Of a stretch of DNA of 64,000 nt, positions 1 through 12,200 are shown one piece after another. Every line of letters begins with the position of its first letter. The first letter of the stretch is position 1. This DNA comes from Parapristionchus giblindavisi. Its lineage: Eukaryota; Nematoda; Chromadorea; Rhabditida; Diplogasteridae. The notes under the pieces are model-generated. The model saw nothing but the letters and a program-made list of their open reading frames with translations, searched no databases and was not told where the DNA came from. The stretch is from contig CALSFV010000031.1 of NCBI GenBank assembly GCA_943737045.1, forward strand, positions 744,001-808,000, written 5' to 3'. A program made the position numbers and the translations under genes.

Positions 1-410
1 AATGAACATGAGATACGGATATCTTTTTCAGTAGTTTCGTTGATTGGAGACGACGTTTTTTCCACCGTGGGTGTTATGCTAAAGGAAAAGGAGATTTGTT
101 CCGTATTGCATGATGAATACTACCATATATCGTATCATTCAAAATATTTATAAACATAAAATTTTAATAAGAATAGCCCGAGTCTACTCGGGAGGACAGA
201 AGGTTGATGAACATATCAGAAATGATAAAAAGTGTATCTGTTGACAATGATATCAGAGATTGGAATTCGATGTTGTTATTCGTGTAACAGCAGTAGCATT
301 TGAAGATGTCGTTGAAGTCATCGACATAGAACTTTTAGATCCATTACTCTTATTTGATAAACACATCGGAAACACCTCAAAATTGATCTTTGATCTTTGG
401 TTAATGATCT

Positions 411-2123
411 TTAGATTGCCTGAGCACGGATATTCGGAGAGAAGTAGAGGAAGAAGAAAGTTGGAGTGGTGTACGATAGATCATAACACTAAGTCAAAAA
501 ACAATGTTAAGCTCAAAACTTTTTATCCCACCCTTTTTGAAACTTATCACTTACTAGGTTTCCGAACCAATAAAGTGTAGCGACGTAAGTTGCATTAAGA
601 GGAGCGTTTTTGATCCAATTCTTAATTAAATATAATTATTTTATTGCAACATATTAGACGTACCGTTACAATCATGTAGACAATGTGCATTCCAAGGTTG
701 GCTACGCCTGTAAGAAGAAGCGAACGTCTGAAATTACCAAATAGTACAAATAATCATAGTGATAATCATGTAAAGAAAAATTCAGAAGGATACGACGATT
801 CAAATGAATTCTGTAATCATTCAAGAACATAGTGGAAACCTACTCAAAGGCATCCCTTTCTAGATTCCTTTTCTTTCTTCTACTGACAAGATAATTAATA
901 ATGAATATATTGCAGATTGCATTGAATACTACGATGACAAATGTCATGTAAGTTTGGACCTTAATTTCATATTAGTAGTGCCGACTTCAACAGTTCACAA
1001 ATCAAAGGTAAACCCCGAGCAAATTGGAAATTCTTCGCTCTGGCAGTCATCTTTTGCTTTTTAGTCTACGAGAGAGCTTTGACAGAGCGGAGAGTAAAAG
1101 TTGAGCTCGGGTGTGAATGTAAACAACAATTAGATGTGACCATCATCGGCATCTTATTGTTGTAGTATATCAATAATCTAGAAACTAATAAAATGCTGAC
1201 AGCAGTAGAGTATCCATAGCTTCTAAAGTTATGGTAAGCCTCGCCGGCAGTGGTGAATCGCATCACGAATGTTGCTCCCTTCATGAAATTTATTATTTCT
1301 TACTCATTATTTTATTCTCACCGCTATTCCCATATTGATATCACAACAAAATGGGAAGACCAATACGAATATCATTGAGAACGGAAGGACATACTTCCAA
1401 ATCTTAAACTTCGTCACATTTTAAATTTAAAAATTAAGAGTATTGTAGCCCACCCTATCAGTCTTCATCGGCCATAGAATAGCAGTGACTCGATTTATCG
1501 ATTGGAGAGTTATAACACAAAACTGTGCTTGGATACATGATCTACAATAACATAATGTTCTCTAACTATAAGATCTCTTCAATTTACACTCCAATTTGTT
1601 GATTCTAGATCTCATGATAGAATTACTTTAGTCCATGACAGAAAAAAAAAGATTGAAAATAGTATCGTACGTCTGAAAGAGAATGTGCCATCCCCAGAAG
1701 GTTGTCCATGTTGCGAGATATTCATACATTTCAATAAAGAAGCCCATTCCTGCGACACGAAGGACGAATGTAGTTGCCCATGAGTTCATATTATTCTATT
1801 ATTAATAGTTACAAGTATTTTTTATTGATTGCAAAGATATGTTTGTGAACTTACAAGCAGAACACCGTACATTAATAGAATCATATAAGGCATAGTTCGA
1901 TACTGTTTCTGACTAGCCAGAACGTAGACGAGACGGAACTGTAAAGAATCTCATAAAGATAGTCAACGTATACGTCGTATAACACACTGGTGAGCTTCAA
2001 TAAGACGATGAAAGTAGAGTGAGATTATTACCCTAAACTTACGATAATGATCCAACATGGTACACAAATTGTAATTGTAGCAATGAAGGCAGCGACTTTT
2101 GGAATATCAGAAGTAACTACCAT
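411..2123 (-). CDS. Srv-like serpentine 7TM chemoreceptor (9 exons, one junction unresolved)
   Basis: Putative G-protein-coupled chemoreceptor of the nematode Srv class, acting in the plasma membrane of sensory neurons by family knowledge. Exons on the minus strand: 2043-2123, 1855-1938, 1671-1795, 1454-1541, 1322-1408, about 1147-1278, 844-882, 664-727 and 411-488. The start follows a TTTTAG acceptor 3 bases upstream, so trans-splicing is possible. Visible motifs are LVYVLASQKQYRTMPYM after TM1, INRVTAILWP at the end of TM3, a hydrophobic TM4 after KIWKY, RSLLLTGVAN at TM6, and TTPTFFFLYFSPN at TM7 just before the stop. All splice phases agree except the join between the exon ending near 1147 and the one starting at 882, where I find no GT in the needed phase. 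Introns 1409-1453 and 1279-1321 are about 45 bases and end in AAG. Length is near 280 aa, slightly short for Srv. Srt or Srx remain alternatives. Confidence 0.6.
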
Positions 2124-2400
2124 AATCTAAAAGAGCAGGATGGAATGATATGAGAATAATAAGATATCCCAAATTCAGAGATATAAAATGTTCGAAATAA
2201 GCCTAAGAAAAGAATAGACAGGGTGGAGAAAAGGACTGTTTTTGCAAAACATTTTACGCCTTCGATCATACAAATTTATCAGATAAAAGATATTGAGTAT
2301 AGTATATGCCATTACCAATTTAACGCAACACTTAGTATTTTTCAGAAATTACGATCTAACGATAAGTCAACCTTCATCATGGTCAAAAAAATGTTTTAGG

Positions 2401-2403
<3 letters not shown>

Positions 2404-2453
<50 letters not shown>
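2404..2453. repeat. (TA)n microsatellite
   Basis: About 25 uninterrupted TA dinucleotides. It creates spurious open frames on both strands. It lies between the Srv-like gene and the mariner relic; I see no gene in 2124-2650. Confidence 0.95.
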
Positions 2454-2455
<2 letters not shown>

Positions 2456-2653
2456 ACATGCTCAGCATGAAACAATACATGTTTGTAAAGCAACAACAAT
2501 GGATAACTGAAAATAGAAAAATCTGAATTTTTGATAAAAATTTCGGAAAATTAGGAAATATAAAGGAAATTTTATTGTTATGAAAATGCTCCATGTGATA
2601 AATATTGGAAACAAGTTTGTTTTGAAAAGGTAAAAATAACAACGCAAATATTA

Positions 2654-3925
2654 GGGTGTTCCAAAAGTCTTTGCACTTTTTTCACGCTTTATATTTTTTC
2701 AAATAACAAACGAAGCAACTACATTCAAATGGTGACATACTGTCCACGTTTATGAACAACTATCCTTCCTCACATATGCAACTGCATGACACCGCTCTGG
2801 CAAAACTCATTAGGGAGCGAGGCAATCCAAAGGTCGATTTCCCGTTCACATCTGTCAGACTACGGAAGGTTTTCCCTCTGCAGCAAGGCTCGAGAGATCG
2901 GAAAGCGTGGCATTCACAATGGGACAGGTCGGGGGAATACGGTGGATGGGGAAGCCAGCCAATATCTAAATTCTTAAGTTTGACCTGCGTCTTGTTAGTG
3001 TGATGTGTCCTCGCGTTGTTCATTAAAAGTAATACTTTTCCTCACACAAAGCGGCTGAGAAGGACTTTGGTCTCCATCTCCTCCAGTTGTTCGCAGAAGG
3101 AATCGGTGTTAACAGTCAGCCCCTAAGGTAGCAGTTCGTAATAAACAACACCAAGAGGGCAGAAGAAGAATCAGAGTGACTTTTTCTTTCCATTCGAATT
3201 ACGTTTAGGTAAGGGTTTTGCTTCCTTAAAAGCATGTAGCCATTACATCTTCATACCGGAGTTGTCGTACAACACCCACTCTTCATTGTGGTAGACAAAG
3301 TACTTCACTCAATCAGTGGATCGAGAGCGGTCGAGATTTGAACTAGAGATGTCGACTCGATTTTTGAGCTGTTTTGAGCATAGGACCGAGAGTACATGGG
3401 GGACCAATTAAGGTGCCCTGGGACGAAGGGAAGACCGAATGGGGATGCGATGGATAGTGGATCGTGGAGTACCATTTGTCTGCTCCAGGTATCACAAGCA
3501 CTGCTTCGGCTACCTTCTGTCAGTTCGAAGAACCAGGCCTCCATTTTGGCTTGTAGGACCTCATGACCTTGGTTTTTCAATCAAAGAAAAAAGGTTGTTA
3601 TTGAAATGACGATTCCAGGAGTAGACTGTTATACGACATAGCGCCCTTGGCTTCATTGACTGGGGAGTTGGTGATACGTTTCTGTTGCAGTCCACTCCGT
3701 ACGGTGCAATTCAAGAAGGACATGTCGAACTTAGAGTAATGGTGTCATAAGCAAAAATTTATATCTAGTCGAGGAAAGAGGGTTGGCAAATGAGACTTAT
3801 AACATTTACTGATCAATAGGCCTTCGATATAGGAAAAATGCCACAAGGCATAACGATAGCTCTCGACTGAGAAAGAGGAGTCCAAAGTACAACCATAAAA
3901 AAGTGCAAAGACTTTTGGAACACCC
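2654..3925 (-). mobile_element. Full-length dead mariner transposon
   Basis: The element is flanked by TA and bounded by inverted repeats starting GGGTGTTCCAAAAGTC on both ends. Its 1272 bp matches a canonical mariner. The transposase reads leftward on the minus strand. WVLYDN near 3270, VVYYELLP near 3130 and PHPPYSPDL near 2900 are mariner transposase hallmarks, and FELTE near 3515 recalls the N-terminal LTE motif. The C-terminal two thirds stay in one frame but have four in-frame stops. The second catalytic motif HDNARPH has become MNNARTH and the third aspartate region reads CECH, so both catalytic Asp residues are lost. It is an inactive relic. Confidence 0.85.
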
Positions 3926-4936
3926 TAATATCTTTACAAAACAATTGGATTTTTTTTTCTATGCGTATGCGTTATCCTTTTAGATTGCTTAGTACTTTCC
4001 TCTCTTTTTGCTTGTCTCTTAGTCATTTGCATGTATCATCAAATATAGCCGCGACTGACATCTGCTGAAAACAAAGAGAGTGAGAGTGATAGAGATGGAG
4101 ACGGAGTGGTAGATCAGTCATATCGTCTCTCATACATCGATCGATGAATCGTCTTATGTCTCTTTCTCTGACTGACCTCCTTCCTCCCTGCCGCCTTTTC
4201 TGTCTGATTTTCCCGCCATTTTCAGTTATCATCACGTTCCACTATGCTTTTTGATGTTGCTTTCGTAGTTAATTCGCCCTCTCCTTCTTCCTCTTTACGT
4301 ACCTCTGTCTTTCCTTGCACTCATATCTCCCTCCATCACTCTACCTTTATCTCTCATTATTTTCTAATGGATATATCTAGGTATACCTCGTCACCAATCA
4401 ATTTTGGATTTGTTTTTGTTCATTTTCATATCTTATCGTTGTTGTTGTCTAGACCCTCTATTGTATTCCCATTTGCATATGATCCAAAATCTTATACATA
4501 CTACGTGTCCTCACTTTGTTTCCTTCATTTGCAGTTTTTCGTTCAACCTTTCGATCTCTCCTTTTCAAAGTTCATCTATGTATGTAAATAATTATAATAT
4601 GTACTGTTGATGAAACAAAACATGAATGGCAAGACACTGTTTGGTTTTAGTACAAATATCAAGAATCGTACTTTTGTCATTGTTTTGATTTATTGGAAAG
4701 ATTCCTCGTTTGAAAACTTCATCTATCTTTTAAAGAGGCCCGTTTTGAACATTTTTAGGTTAATCAAGAAAAAGTGTAATAGAGTAAGTTTCCTGTTGAT
4801 TGAACGTGACCTTGGTCAATTGATCTCAAAAACGAATTTGGCTTGTTAACAGAAACGTGATTGGGAGTTGCTAGACGGTTAACTTTGCTCATCGAATGGA
4901 TTGGAACGTAAAAAGTAAGGAACGATACAAGAAAAC

Positions 4937-5508
4937 GGTGATAAGACGTTTCAGAAATTTCCACTTCAGATATGATTTTCCAGAAAAGGACGTTTCAGAA
5001 ATTTTTTTTTCAGAAATTCCAACTCAGAAAAGGACGTTTCAGAAATTGGCACTTCAGAAATTCCAACTCAGAAAAGGACGTTTCAGAAATTTTTTTTCAT
5101 AAATATCAACTCAGAAAAGGACGTTTCAGAAAATAAATTAAATTAAATTTAGATGTAGTAGCATTCAATTACAACGGGAAAATGTTCTGAAACGTCCTTT
5201 TCTGAGTTGATATTTCTGAAAAAAATTTCTGAAACGTCCTTTTCTGAGTTGGAATTTCTGAAGTGCCAATTTCTGAAACGTCCTTTTCTGAGTTGGATTT
5301 TCTGAAATGAAAATTTCTGAAACGTCCTTTTTTGAAAAAGATTTTCCGAAATGGTATTTTCTGAAGCGAAATTTCTGAAACGTCCTTTTTTGGAAAAGAT
5401 TTTCCGAAATGGTATTTTCTGAAGCGAAATTTCTGAAACGTCCTTTTCTGAAAATTAGTTTCTCAAGTGTCCTTTTCCGAAGTGAAATTTCTGAAACGTC
5501 TTATCACC
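4937..5508. mobile_element. hAT-type fold-back MITE built of a repeated motif
   Basis: The 572-bp element has terminal inverted repeats beginning GGTGATAAGACGTTTC and is flanked by a perfect 8-bp target duplication, AAGAAAAC (4929-4936 and 5509-5516), as in hAT elements. Nearly all of the interior is made of tandem variants of GGACGTTTCAGAAATT, in one orientation to about 5130 and in the other from about 5185, around an AT-rich centre. No transposase is present. Confidence 0.85.
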
Positions 5509-5962
5509 AAGAAAACGACGAGATGCTATCGTAATAACTGATGAGTGATTGTCACATTTCTGTTTCTGAACGATTACTTTTCTCTATAAAATGATAATGC
5601 ACGTCTCTCTGTGGTAAAATAGCCTACCTTAAAATCAGCAACTTCAACTACACATGTTTGAATCCTATTATGTCCATTCTCTTTTTTTTTATTTGCGAAA
5701 AGTGCACAGAGTCCGCTTATTGTTAGAGAATCGCACTCTACTAGTTTCTGAAATTCGAAAATTGAAAAAAAAATGTCCGCTCTCTGCATCAAAACGCGAA
5801 AAGATTCGACGCTTTCGATCTGTTTTTTTTTGGTAATTTATTCAGCATGTTCCGGATTTTCGTGAAATGGACATGTTGACTGATCTAACTCTACTGTTAT
5901 AATAATAAATAAATAAATTTATCTAACCTCGGAAGGTATTTTTAAGATTTATAATTAAATCT

Positions 5963-6645
5963 TTAAACATATGATAAATTCAGGAGGTAAGAAAGAAGGC
6001 TGCGACTACTTGATCGTAGCATACAATACTTATGAGTTACGAATAAAAGACTTAAATACATTGGCACTATGGGTACAAACAACACTATTGTCAAGATTAT
6101 TCCATTTTTGACAATACGATTTGTCAAAAACGATGAGAACTTTTTTGAGTGTGATCTGTGGGTTCTTAAATATAAATTATGTCTACGTGGAGTGTTGGTA
6201 AAATTAGGGAATAGAAAAAGTGAACGGGCTTCAAGGTCAAGATGTGAGTGGATTACATTGTACGTAAATATGAGGTCATTTTGATCTCTACGGGAGTGAA
6301 GTGAAGGGAGCTTGAGGTGTTGTATGCGCTCCAAGTATGGTCGATATGGCAGATTACACTTGCTGAACACGAGCCTGGAAAATCGATGAAGGACGGACTC
6401 GATACGTGCAATAAGGGATATGGATTGAGGAGACCAAAGTTCACTGCAGTACTCTAAAATATGACGGACATATGTTGCGAAGAGACGAGCATACACATTT
6501 ATACTACGGGACTTAAACGATTGATGAATAAACGCACAACGTGCTGATGCCTTTGTTACTATGTTTTCAATGTGATCATTGAACTCTAGCTTGTTGTTGT
6601 AGGTTATCCCGAGATCTTTGATTTTGTCAACAACTGGTAGGGTGT
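5963..6645 (-). pseudogene. 3' fragment of a CR1/jockey-like LINE reverse transcriptase
   Basis: One open frame on the minus strand runs from about 6645 to a stop at 5963. It resembles the C-terminal thumb region of non-LTR retrotransposon reverse transcriptases. VVDKIKDLGITYNNKLEF near 6620-6570, then YVRHILEYCSELWSP and a PYLERIQHLKLPSL segment, follow the order seen in CR1 and jockey elements. The catalytic palm with the YADD box and the endonuclease are absent, so this is a typical 5'-truncated insertion. Just beyond the stop is a short ATTTATTTATTTATTA-type tail (5895-5925 on the plus strand), which fits a LINE 3' end. Confidence 0.75.
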
Positions 6646-6655
6646 TCGAATCTAT

Positions 6656-8102
6656 TCAATCTTATGATCGTCTACATATTCTCTTTATCATCTTCTAGTC
6701 TATTCTCTATTCCTTCATCTCATTCACTCTCTTCCACTCTCATCTACGAGAGAGCAAATATTAGATCCATTCTCTTTTCAATGGAATACTCACTTGGTTA
6801 GCTTCGCCCTCGCAATTTTATCTTTACTTGTTGAATATTGAACTGTTATTACTGTTTCATTCATAATTATCCGACCTACTAGCAATATATTGAATTTTGA
6901 CATGAATTTGTCATTTATTCTAGCTAACTGCATCTATATTCTATTTGTTATGGATAAATTGGGAACTATCTCATTACTGCAATTAAATATTAGTTTCTTA
7001 TTTCTGTGAGATTTATGTTATTCGGATTCGAAAGAGATTATTGAAATAATTGAAAAATTGAAATAATATTACAATTAATTCATTTTCATTCACTTTTCAT
7101 TGTTAATTCATTTTTGCAATAATTTCCAAAACATAAATTCTGATGAAATTAATTTCAGATCAAGGCAAAACAATTGATCTGGATAATTTTATTCAAGCTT
7201 GATCATCCTATATATATATGAATTAGTACCTTCTCAATCTCGGATAAAATATGATTCTTGCTGATTCATTCATGCAAATTATTCTCTTGATCAACGGTTA
7301 ATCTCTCACTTTCCCATAGTCTCTCTACTTCAATTCTCCGTCTTTCTCTAAATCGATGAACACTGATAGTATTCACTATTGATACACAATATTGTATTCC
7401 TCTATGAACACTCCATATCTGTTTACTTCCATTACTCTTTTTTCCTTCTCCATCTTCCGTTAAATGTGCACAACTCTCGTAATTCCTATCAAATTATGAC
7501 GCATACCGAGTTGAAACAAAGAACAATATTCATGTTACTCTTCGTTTTCCATGACCTACCAATGTGTCCGACTATTCTGTTTTATTTTCAATTGTTTACA
7601 ATAACACAAGAAATTTGTCACGAATAGTTCCATTATGTTTAGAAAAAAAGAGATATCAGGACACATTATATTTCATTTTATATATGGATCACCATAGTGA
7701 GCATTATTTCTTATGTTTTTCTTTCTTATGGATTCTTATGTGATTCATATTATAATTGTTAATTTAATATCAATCTATTGTGGTTAGAAGAGATGGTTTA
7801 GCGTCAACTCCGATAATTGTGAGCACAATTCAAGTGTCTATCGAAATGTGAGATCTCGCTGACTATGTAGTTAGAATACTTTCAAAATGATGCGAATCTT
7901 TACACAATGCAAAAATAGGATACCATAAATACCAAAGCTACATAGTAGTTAGTGCACATTAAAATTGTCTCTCATGCTAATTTTCATATTTGACTTTTAA
8001 TATAGACCTATTGCATTAATTGCTTTTGAAATTTACTTTCCTTTATTTCCCATCCCTCACTTCAATCAAAATATACTATAGGAACAACCGAAGATGATTT
8101 AA
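6656..8102. other. Gene-poor stretch
   Basis: This is AT-rich and pyrimidine-rich DNA with only short low-complexity frames. The missing first coding exon(s) of the downstream nuclear receptor must lie in this stretch or in 8371-9241, but I could not pick a convincing one. Confidence 0.5.
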
Positions 8103-8370
8103 AGAAGGGGATCCTCGAATTTTTTTTCGTGGCAAGGCAGAACTATAGATCTCCCTGTATACAAATACAATTTTCTCTATAATTATAGAAGTCCAGAATA
8201 CCGTAATCCTTGCTGAAAATACGTTGTTGCGCTAGGAAAGTCGAGAAATTAATGTGAAAGATAAATATATAGAAAATTAAAACCGCGTGGCGCGGTTACA
8301 AGCACTGGCTATTAACAACTGAGTTACGTGGGTTACTTCATGTCTCTTGATTCTATTATATGACAGATGA
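8103..8370 (-). mobile_element. Decayed TTAA element of the tRNA-like MITE family
   Basis: It starts after TTAA with AGAAGGGGATCCTCGA. It then matches, in reverse orientation, the elements at 24030 and 61269: the GGCAGAACTATAGATCTCCC segment, and near 8285-8330 the tRNA-like part, whose B box is deleted. The far end has decayed. Confidence 0.6.
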
Positions 8371-9241
8371 ATATATTATTAAATATATTAGATTTAATAA
8401 TATATTTGATTATTCAATTAAATATCTGTAAGATGTGCATGTAGTTTCTCATCAATTCGATCAAAACTTACTTACCTTCCCATATTCACTATCTTCCTCC
8501 TTCCTCTATCTCGTCTCTTTTCTAGATACACACATGAACATCAATCGATCGTTTCCATTCAACACTAAATATCTCTCTCATCTACTCTATCTATCTATAC
8601 CATTACCTCTCAATCTCGTACCTTTACTCTTGTACCTCTATTCACTAAATGTTTCAACCACTCTCGTTTTTTCGATTGGAACCATTCACTATCGAATTTT
8701 CAACAAATATAATGATTGTAAAGTTTCATCCCCTGACCACATACATATAATATCTATCGAATTTACTGACTGATTAAATCTTCTCGCTCTCAACTATTTG
8801 TCTATCCCTCTAGCAATCAATAATCAATTCGAAATGTTCTCAACCCTCACCCGATCTTTATCCCTGAAGTATCTACTCATTCCTCAACTAGACCACGAAT
8901 CGTTCATATCCGCTTATATCAATAATTACGAGATAGAATACAATTCATCTCCATTCAATGTTCCACATTGAATAAACACATGCAGTTAGTTCTTGTGCTC
9001 TCCACTTTACACTTTCATAGTTCTCATTTTTCTTCATGTTATAAATATATTTTTTCCCATCACGGAAGTTCATTTAATTCAAATCTGTATTCATGGAAGT
9101 TCAAATGAGAAACCCTGATATAGACGTTCAAATATTGTTCATGTTCTTCTATTCGTTTATTTTAATTCTTTATGCAGTATAACATTTTTGAAATACCTTA
9201 ATTCTCAAAAATGAGCTTAATTGTAAAACGATATATGACAG

Positions 9242-12200
9242 AATCACGTCGTCGATAGCATCAGTTTCCCCTCAATCGGAGTCTGTCCGATCTCCAGACG
9301 GACATTGTGGTGTGAGAACAAGGGCATGTGCTGTATGTGGAGACACTCCTGCTAAGGTATACTACAGTATAGGTCAAAAGTCATGGGACACTTTTTCATT
9401 ATTTTATAACTTTTGATCCAGGAAAGCAATCAAGCTCATCTTTTGAGACAATGTGCAGAATTTATCAAGGAATAATACCACGATGTGTTGGTGTAATTAA
9501 ATTAGTTCACTGATGCGTAGTGATGACGCAACCGAAGTACACTTCTTTTGAAAATTCCCATTTCTTTAGTGAAAATCCCTGTTCTTCAGGAACACTGTGA
9601 GAGTGGAGACCCCCACTAGGGCTGTACAGTCAAACAATCCGGAATGGCTCCGACTCCGATTTCAAGCTGTAGCAGGGTCGCAACTTTGACCCCCAAAATT
9701 TATAACTCTGCTTCTAGATGTGCTAACAACCCGTTCTAAGTGCTGAAATGATGCTAGCGGCGAGTAATGTTTATCCCCACATTACGGTAGTCATGGCTCG
9801 CCATTTGCCCTCAGGGCATAAAATAAATTTTTTTGGGGAGGTCCGATTTTGAGACCCTACCGTTCAGAGGGCGGGTCTTCTAAAATTATGGTTTCTGTGC
9901 AAGCAGCTTTGTAATGTATCATATATGTATTGTCCTTATTTTGGTTAAGTTCCGATTCCTTTCAGACCCGCAGCAAACGCTCTGCTGAGGTCTACTCGGT
10001 TGTAGCGAATAAAGATCAAAATACAAAGATCAAAGATCAAAGTTCAGAAATAGTGCAAAAACTTTTGTGAACATCTCTAACATGCATTGGTACTTTGAAG
10101 CTAAGAGATTTCATCAATAGAGGGCCAGGGGCGAGAGCAGTAACAGAGAAACCGCAAGAGCGCGCACCGAGTAGACCTCAGCATAAAGTTTGCTGCGGGT
10201 CTGAAAGGAATCGGAACTTAACCAAAATAAGGGAAACACATATATGATACATCGCAAAGCTACCTGCGGAGGAACCATAATTTTAGAAGACAAGCCCTCT
10301 GAACGGTAGGGTCTCAAAATCAGTCCTTCCGAAAAAATTGATTTTCATGCCCTGAGGGCGAACGAAGAGCTATGACTACCATAAACTGGGAATAAACATC
10401 GCTTACCATTAGCATCATTTTGGCGCTTAGAACGGGTTGTTAGCACATCTAGAAGCAGAGTTATAAATTTTGGGGGTCAAAGTTGCGACACTTCTACAGC
10501 TTGAAATCGGAGTCGGAGCCATTCCGGATTGTTTGACTGTACAGCCCTAGTGGGGGTCTCCACTCTCACAGTGTTCCTGAAGAACAGGGCTTTTCACTAA
10601 AGAAATGGAAATTTTCAAAAAAAAAAGTACTTCGGTAGCGTCATCACTACGCATCAGTGAACTAATTTAATCACACCAACACATCATGGTATTATTCCTT
10701 GATAAATTCTGTACATTGTCTCAAAAGATGAGCTTGATTGCTTTCCTGGATCAAAAGTTATAAAATAATGAAAAAGTGTCCCATGACTTTTGACCTATAC
10801 TGTACATGCTCTTAATGGGTCCTTTCATGAGGACAATTTAGTTATTGTTTATTTAACAGCAGTAGTCATGTTGAAATCCAAATAAACATAGTGATTTTTG
10901 TGCACTTCTTCGTTCCTTATTACGTCTAGAGACTGGTTTTTAGAAATTTCTGGACTAGCTCAAAACACTAAAAGATCAAACTTAGCGAGCGAAGTAGAAA
11001 TATTCCCTTCATGTATCAATCTTTGATCCAATTTTGCACAGACAAAACAAATTACCTCATGATGTCTGATTACGTATCAATTCAGCGAATAAACAATACA
11101 AAAAAACATGTTGGGTGTGGATCCGGATCGTAGACAGATTCACTGTCTCACATTATTAAACTCTTATTATCTCAAATTTTCGAAAAATTGACAGTACCTT
11201 TATATGTATTACGGTAGCCAAATCTTTATCTAGAGAAGATAAGTAGAAGATTTAGAGAGAATGAAGACGCTGACTGGGATCACTTCTTTCGCGTATGGTT
11301 TTATAAAATAAAACACTGTTTTAACAGACACATGTGCAATTATATAATATTTGTTTCACCCTAGTTTAGCCAGATTCCCAGAAAAGATTTTTGAAATCAT
11401 TTAAAATTACTTTCAAATCATAATGAATATTGTAGGTTCATTATGGTGTCCTCGCGTGTTTTGGATGCAAAGGATTCTTCCGTCGTGCAGTGAAAGACGG
11501 TAGAAATAAGTATCAATGCAGATATGAACGATCATGTCCAGTCAATAAGTGTGAGCCATTTCCTAGAATGATCTTTTTCAGTAACAAAAGTTAATCACGT
11601 GTTCAATAAAATCACGTGCACATAGGAAGGGGAAGAGGTTCCAGTTTTATTGCAAGAAATATGTTCTATGATGAGAGACGTTTGATTTATGACCCATTAG
11701 AAGGTTTGTTCTTACCTCACAACACTCTAGACCTATCTAGACAGTCATTCCATACAAATAATTATCGGAAAGGAATAATTCCCGATCAACTTTGGAACAA
11801 CTTATTCAGGAAAAAAATCATACCAAAGTCCATGAACTGTTTTACAAAATAGAAATTTGGAGAAATGATGATGTTCGTTTTTCGTGCAATCTTTCTTTTT
11901 ATACTTTGAGTTTTAGCCTCTATTTATTGTATAGTATAACAATTATACAGTCGATATAACATATTCTAGTAGTAGTTCAATATGAGCTTATCTTTCTTAT
12001 TCACATCATTCTCTCTAACGGGACAACTTGAACATTCTCACATAAAACGGTTCTCGTCACTTTTGTTTACTTTTCTCATCTCATTAATCTTGTAGACAGA
12101 GATGAGTCATCTATTCTCTCATCTTCGACATCTTTCAATTCCACTTTCACGAACCGTCTATATCCTTCTAGACTAGAATACACTATAAACTACATGGAAA

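Noticed and set aside
250..370. Ser/Thr-rich minus-strand frame as a last exon of the Srv-like gene
   Set aside because: The TM7 exon reaches a stop at 411 first and has no donor that would join this frame.
2293..2642. Overlapping open frames on both strands with YIYIYI runs
   Set aside because: They are translations of the (TA)n microsatellite.
4244..4591. 115-codon plus-strand open frame
   Set aside because: It is driven by C/T-rich low-complexity DNA; no domain, no linked exons and no codon pattern like the neighbouring genes.
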